DNA of 64,000 nt from Heracleum sosnowskyi (lineage: Eukaryota; Streptophyta; Magnoliopsida; Apiales; Apiaceae). A program made the position numbers and the translations under genes. A model generated the notes under the pieces. It had not been told where the DNA came from and did not search any database. It saw only the letters and a program-made list of their open reading frames with translations. The DNA is taken from the NCBI GenBank assembly GCA_030848705.1, contig CM061235.1, forward strand, positions 127,828,228-127,892,227, written 5' to 3'. Positions 59,033 through 64,000 of this stretch are shown here, piece after piece. Within the stretch, counting starts at the first letter, position 1. Every line of letters begins with the position of its first letter.

Positions 59033-62000
59033 TTGCAGGGCATAAAAGAGAGCACTCTTATCTTGGACAGTGGATGCTCAGGACATATGACTGGAAATAA
59101 AGCCCTGCTATCAGACTATGAGGAGAAGGCTGGCCCAAAAGTTTCCTATGGAGATGGCAACATAGGACATACTCTGGGATATGGCAATATCAATCTTGGA
59201 AGTGTCATCATAACAAATGTAGCTCTAGTCTCAGGACTCAAGCATGATCTGCTTTCTGTGAGTCAAATCTGTGACAGAGGATACCATGTAGATTTTCATA
59301 CTGAACACTGTGAAGTTATCAGTAAATCTACAGGGAAAGTTGTTCTAGTTGGACACAGGCACAATAACATCTATGAAGCAAGTTTGGTAACAAACTCTGA
59401 AGGAAAAACTGTGTGTCTATCTGCAAGAATGTCTAGTGAAGAGAGTTGGAAATGGCATAAGAAGCTCTCTCACCTAAACTTGAACAACATCAATGAGCTG
59501 ATTCGAAAAGATCTTGTAAGGGGACTTCCAAAGTCAATACTCAGCTTAGATGGTCTGTGTGATTCTTGTCAAAAGGCCAAGCAAAGGAAGTCATCTTTCA
59601 AGAGTAAATCTGAATCTTCAGTTGTGGAACCTTATCATCTTCTACATGTTGATCTCTTTGGTCCAGTGAATATAATGTCAATGGGCAGAAATAAATATGC
59701 TTTGGTAATTATTGATGAATACACCAGATACACATGGGTGTATTTCTTAGCAAAGAAGGATGAAACTGCCCTAACTTTGATGGATCATGTGAAGCTATTG
59801 GACAAAGGATCACAGTACAAAGTGAAAATTCTAAGAAGTGATAATGGTACTGAATTCAGAAATTCCGAAATGGAAGCTTTCTGCAAGGAAAGAGGAGTGA
59901 AGCAAGAATTTTCTGCACCTGGAACTCCACAGCAAAATGGTGTAGTTGAAAGAAAGAACAGAACTCTTGTCGAAGCTGCCAGAACAATGCTTGATGAAGC
60001 AAAATTGCCAACTTATTTCTGGGCAGAAGCTGTTCAAACAGCTTGTTTTACTCAAAATGCTACACTGATCAACAAGCATGGGAAAACACCATATGAGATG
60101 GTGAAAAATAAGAAGCCAAATCTGAAATATTTTCATATATTTGGATGTAAGTGCTTTGTGTTGAAAACTCATCCTGAACAGTTGACCAAGTTTGACTTAA
60201 AAGCTGATGAAGGAATTTTTGTTGGATACCCACTATCAACTAAAGCATTCAGAGTCTACAATCTAAGAACAAAAGTGATCATGGAATCTATACATGTGTC
60301 ATTTGATGACAAGAAAATAACTGGAATAGAAGATGAAGAATATCATGATCAACTTCGCTTTGAAAATGAAGATCTATACTCTGATGATGTAAACTCTGAT
60401 GAAGCAAATCCAACAAACTCTGACGAAGCATACTCTGATCCTCTACTGGTAAACTCTGAAGAATTTTCTCTGACAGAACGAAATGGAGAACTAGTTGAGG
60501 GGGAGCGTGAAGAAACTTCAGAAACTTCTCTAAGTGATGACTCAAATTCTGAAAGAGAGTCAAATGAAGAATCCAACAGAAACTCTGAGTCAAACTCTGA
60601 AAGTTCAAATACTGAACAGTCCAATTCAAGGGGAGCCTCAGAGAATGCAAATGGTCAAGCAGAAAATCAGGAGAGCATGGATCAAGGGGGATGATCTTAT
60701 AATGAAAATAGAAGCCAATTACCAACAACAAGAAGGGGGACACAAGCTCATACACCTGACTTGATAATTGGAGATCCAGAAGCTAGTGTAAGAACTAGAA
60801 GTGCTACAAATAATGAATGTCTGTTTAATGCATTCTTATCTCAAACTGAGCCCAAGAAAGTGGAAGAAGCTCTTCAAGATGCTAATTGGATAACAGCAAT
60901 GCAAGAAGAGTTAAATGAATTTGAGAGGAATGAAGTCTGGACACTTGTACCAAGACCAAAGAACAGATCTATTGTTGGTACAAAGTGGGTTTTCAGAAAC
61001 AAAACAGAAAGTGATGGAGTGATTACAAGGAATAAAGCTAGACTTGTGGCTAAAGGCTATTCACAGCAGGAAGGAATTGACTATGATGAAACCTTTGCTC
61101 CAGTTGCAAGATTGGAGGCAATAAGGATTTTTCTGGCCTATGCTGCTCACAAGAAGTTTAAAGTCTTTCAGATGGATGTGAAAAGTGCTTTTCTCAATGG
61201 GAAACTTGAAGAAGAAGTGTTTGTTGAACAACCACCAGGGTTTGTAGATCCCAAACATCCAGATTATGTCTACAGGCTTGATAATGCATTATATGGACTA
61301 AAGCAGGCACCAAGAGCATGGTATGAAACTCTGGCTCAATTTCTTTTAGAAAGTGGGTTCACGAGAGGTACAATTGACAAAACCTTGTTCTATTTTAATT
61401 CTGGTGATGATTTGCTGTTAGTTCAAATCTATGTGGATGACATAATTTTTGGGTCTACTAATGACAAACTATGTAAGAAATTTGCCAAGCTTATGCAGTC
61501 AAGATATCAAATGAGTATGATGGGAGAGCTTAGTTATTTTCTAGGCTTACAGGTCAAGCAAACAGATGATGGGATTTTTATTAATCAAGCAAAATATACC
61601 AGAAATCTTCTCAAGAAATTTGGTATGCTTGATAGTTCATCTGCTACAACTCCCATGGCTACTGCAACAAAGCTAGACAAAGACACAGGAGCCTCAGTAG
61701 ATATGACAAACTATAGAGGAATGATAGGGTCTCTTCTTTATCTCACTGCAAGCAGACCAGATATCATGTATGCAACATGTCTTCGTGCAAGATTTCAAGC
61801 AGACCCCAGAGAGCCACATCTAACAGCTGTGAAGAGAATTTTCAAATATCTCAAAGGAACCATAACTCTTGGTTTGTGGTATCCTAGAGAATCAGAGTTT
61901 AACTTAATTGGTTACTCTGATGCAGATTTTGCAGGCTGTAAGATAGACAGAAAAAGCACAAGTGGAAGCTGTCAATTTTTAGGTGACAGATTAGTTTCTT

Positions 62001-62374
62001 GGTACAGCAAGAAACATAAATCAATTTCCACATCCACAGCAGAAGCAGAGTATATAGCCGCTGGTAGCTGTTGTGCACAGATTGTATGGATGAAGAATCA
62101 ATTGTTGGACTATGGATTAAGGTACTCTAAAATACCTATTTACTGTGATAATCAAAGTGCTATTGCTATGACAGGTAATCCAGTACAGCACTCCATGACC
62201 AAGCATATCAGCATAAGGTATCATTTTATCATGGAACATGTGGAAGAAGGAGATACTGAGCTTTATTTTGTGTCTACAGACCAACAGCTTGCAGATATCT
62301 TCACCAAACTTTTGAGTGAAGCTACCTTTACAAGGCTGGTAAATGAACTTGGAATGGTCTCTGGTTTTGACTAG
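59033..62374 (+). pseudogene. pol: Element B pol (PR-INT-RT-RNaseH), one in-frame stop
   Basis: One frame of 1,113 codons plus stop, interrupted by TGA at 60692-60694. Protease LDSGCSGHMTG; GAG-pre-integrase WHKKLSHLN; integrase zinc-binding CDSCQKAKQRK; DDE core (LVIIDEYTRYTWVYF, SDNGTEF, NGVVERKNRT); a Ser/Glu/Asn-rich linker (60360-60690) containing the stop; RT with NKARLVAKGY, FLNGKLEEEVFV and YVDD (VQIYVDDIIFG, near 61430); RNase H with SDADFAGCKIDRKSTSGSCQ and CDNQSAIAM. The stop lies in the linker and is consistent with CGA to TGA. The frame has no ATG near its start; it opens after gag in a different frame. Confidence 0.9.
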
Positions 62375-63734
62375 AGATACTGGTTAGATTCAAACTCTAT
62401 ACATGATAGATTTTATGCTCATGGTTCTTTGCATGTGTTAACTGTTATTTGTACCAGTATGTTAAACTCTGATAGTAAACTCTGTTAGTCATACTCTGTC
62501 AGTCATACTCTGTCGGTTAAAGTCTGATGTTAAACTCTGATTGTGTTTTTTGTCTGACACACATAGACCGATGAAGAAATTTGTATGAAGCATGATTTTC
62601 AGTAAGTAATCATGAATCCTTCTAAGTAATATAAATTCTGATTTCAAAATGTGCAGAAATTTTACACAGCATGATACTGTCTCTATATTTATAGCATCTC
62701 TTAGTTTATTGATCCTACACAATGAGTCTGTATTAGTTGTTTGCATTTTCTCTCATAAGTTAATTGTATTAACTGATGAAAAGTCTAAACTCTGAAAATT
62801 AGTTACAAATATTTCACCCTCAAATCAAAAGATGCCAAAAAGAGCACAAATTCCTTTGAGATCATGTTGTGCCTAGGAAGATCCAGGAACTTATTGTATG
62901 AAATAAGGGCTAAAATCTTTGATTTTTGGTGACTTGTGCCAACCACTGATTACTGGGAAAAAAAAAAATTTATATATAAAGGGGGTGAAAATAAAAGATA
63001 TATCCAAATGAAAGGATATCAGTATACAGAGTTTAGATATAAAAATCAGATTTTATTTGGTATGAGAGTTTGAGCAACCAGTTTTTACTGCTTTAGTTTG
63101 TGGATTTTATGCACTTTGAGATGATCTAAATATTCATATTCAGTAAACTCTGCTAATTCACACACAAATACTCACACCTGTACAGTTTGTGAAAAGAGTT
63201 TATTTATAAAGGAGGAGGATTGGTAAACACTGATGAACTGTGTACTCTACGCTGAGGTAATTTTATTTTAATCTCTGATGATTAAAATTAATTATTTGTT
63301 TCAGACAGTTAACAATTTTGAGAAAACATTCTTGAAAATAAAAGAGTATGATTGGTAACGGTTCTAATTTGTATTAAACAGAGGAGAGAGGTTGAGTGTC
63401 TAGAAAAGTGTAAAAGGCGGTAATTATTGCTGTTTTTACTGCGCATGCGCATTGGAAACTGTCAATTACTGCTGTCACAGTCATTGCATGTGTGCCACGT
63501 GTACCACTCACAAAATTAACGGAGTAAGACAGTTGTGTATTAATGATTAAAAACTGTTCAGTTTTTAATTTTAAATTTCATATTTATACAATACACACAC
63601 ATACGTCTAAACCTTTCACATCTTACTTCAATTCACATCTATTATCACACACACATATTCACAAACACCTTTCTACTTACAAACTCTTTCGAAGCTTTTG
63701 CATCAGTTTCTTTGATTTCTTTCAAATCTTACTA
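62375..63734 (+). promoter_or_regulatory. Element B pol-ORF3 spacer with repeats and promoter-like end
   Basis: 1,360 bp without an ORF. At 62461-62545 there is a run of AAACTCTG/ATACTCTG repeats, the reverse complement of CAGAGTTT motifs in B's LTR. A purine-rich stretch lies near 62980. Toward the right: a perfect palindrome GCGCATGCGC (63441-63450), a G-box CACGTG (63496-63501), a TATA box (63581-63590) and an A/C- and pyrimidine-rich leader to the ORF3 ATG. This is the layout of an ordinary plant gene promoter. Confidence 0.5.
63581..63590 (+). promoter_or_regulatory. TATA box in front of element B ORF3
   Basis: TATTTATACA about 154 nt before the ATG, preceded by a G-box at 63496 and followed by a CA- then CT-rich leader without an upstream ATG that I can see. 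Confidence 0.5.
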
Positions 63735-64000
63735 ATGGCGACTACAACTTTTGTTTCTTCTGGGTTAGAATTTGTTCCAAATAACTATGCAGCACCATTA
63801 AACACTGCCAACGCACCAGAAGCTTTTCATATGATTCAAGATTTTCTTGCTCAGTCAGCGATTGGGCGTGCTTTAGTTGAACCAACAAAACTTTCTGGTT
63901 TACAAATCAAGGCGTTTTGGGAGTCCGGGATGTATGATGATGGTGGTGAGACTGGTAACCCATCTATAATCTTTGAATTTGAAGAAACAGAGTATGTAAT
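63735..64000 (+). CDS. Element B ORF3, 5' part (cut by window end)
   Basis: ATG at 63735 opens 88 codons to the edge without a stop. The start MATTTFVSSGLEF is followed by AFHMIQDFLAQSAIGRAL, LSGLQIKAFWESGMYDDG and IIFEFEETEYV. This parallels element A's ORF3 N-terminus (FVRFLNTSYLSQAL, VLEGFWRTALVS, then a beta-type segment and a DNA/host-protein-like helix region): a short helix ending in AL, a Trp-containing helix and a following strand at similar spacing. It therefore appears to be the equivalent ORF. Function unknown. Its full length and the B 3' LTR lie outside the window. Confidence 0.6.
   Translation, partial: MATTTFVSSGLEFVPNNYAAPLNTANAPEAFHMIQDFLAQSAIGRALVEPTKLSGLQIKAFWESGMYDDGGETGNPSIIFEFEETEYV

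Larger units (their letters stand above)
42149..64000 (+). mobile_element. Element B: oversized Ty1/Copia retrotransposon, runs off the window
   Basis: The 5' LTR (TGTTAG...CTAACA, 492 bp when element A and one TSD copy are discounted) occupies 42149-42477 plus 56448-56610. It is followed by the primer-binding site, gag (56674-59019), pol (59033-62374), a 1,360-bp spacer and ORF3 from 63735 to beyond the edge. No 3' LTR lies in the window. Order PR-INT-RT-RNaseH is Copia. The extra ORF after pol places it near the SIRE/Maximus group; exact lineage is inferred. Three in-frame stops make this copy defective. Confidence 0.85.

Overview
The window is nuclear DNA of a flowering plant, most likely a eudicot with a fairly large, transposon-rich, AT-rich genome. 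The evidence is a cellulose synthase gene split into 14 exons with GT/AG introns, an egg-cell-secreted EC1-type gene, and plant-type Copia retrotransposons, Helitrons, hAT, Mutator-like, Stowaway and Harbinger-like elements. I cannot place the family or species. No rRNA, tRNA or CRISPR features were seen.

Layout. 1-6.1 kb: mostly unrecognised AT-rich DNA, with decayed minus-strand ORF pieces near 0.8-1.55 kb. 6.1-6.6 kb: a single-exon EC1-like gene (minus strand) with its own TATA box and poly(A) signal. 6.9-11.4 kb: small MITEs, several with visible target-site duplications (TSDs). 11.455-16.272 kb: a hAT-type element with an exact 8-bp TSD whose interior is filled by a Helitron. 17.1-17.9 kb: a Stowaway cluster. 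19.194-23.892 kb: a Helitron carrying a 2.45-kb solo LTR with an exact 5-bp TSD. 24.456-26.701 kb: a second-family Helitron. 29.05-29.98 kb: two head-to-tail Helitron copies.

30.6-38.25 kb: a complete CESA6-class cellulose synthase gene (plus strand, predicted 1,096 aa). Every splice phase closes and all catalytic motifs are present. A (TC)31 tract lies just upstream of its TATA box. 38.57-40.87 kb: a Harbinger-type MITE, then a Mutator-like MITE (9-bp TSD) built from palindromic repeats.

42.149-64.0 kb: two nested, oversized Ty1/Copia elements. Element B (plus strand) starts at 42149 and runs off the right edge. Element A (minus strand, 13,965 bp, TSD GATGC) sits inside B's 5' LTR. Each has gag, pol and a long third ORF (ORF3) placed well downstream of pol. 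The third ORFs share an N-terminal domain and show no obvious membrane segments. Each is preceded by its own TATA box and an mRNA-like leader. In both elements the pol-ORF3 spacer carries short repeats that also occur in that element's LTR, mainly in inverted orientation. I consider this architecture the most interesting signal in the window. A's LTRs are nearly identical (5 substitutions counted by eye), so it is young, yet pol is frameshifted by a 34-bp tandem duplication and ORF3 has one in-frame stop. B is older and has three in-frame stops in gag and pol.
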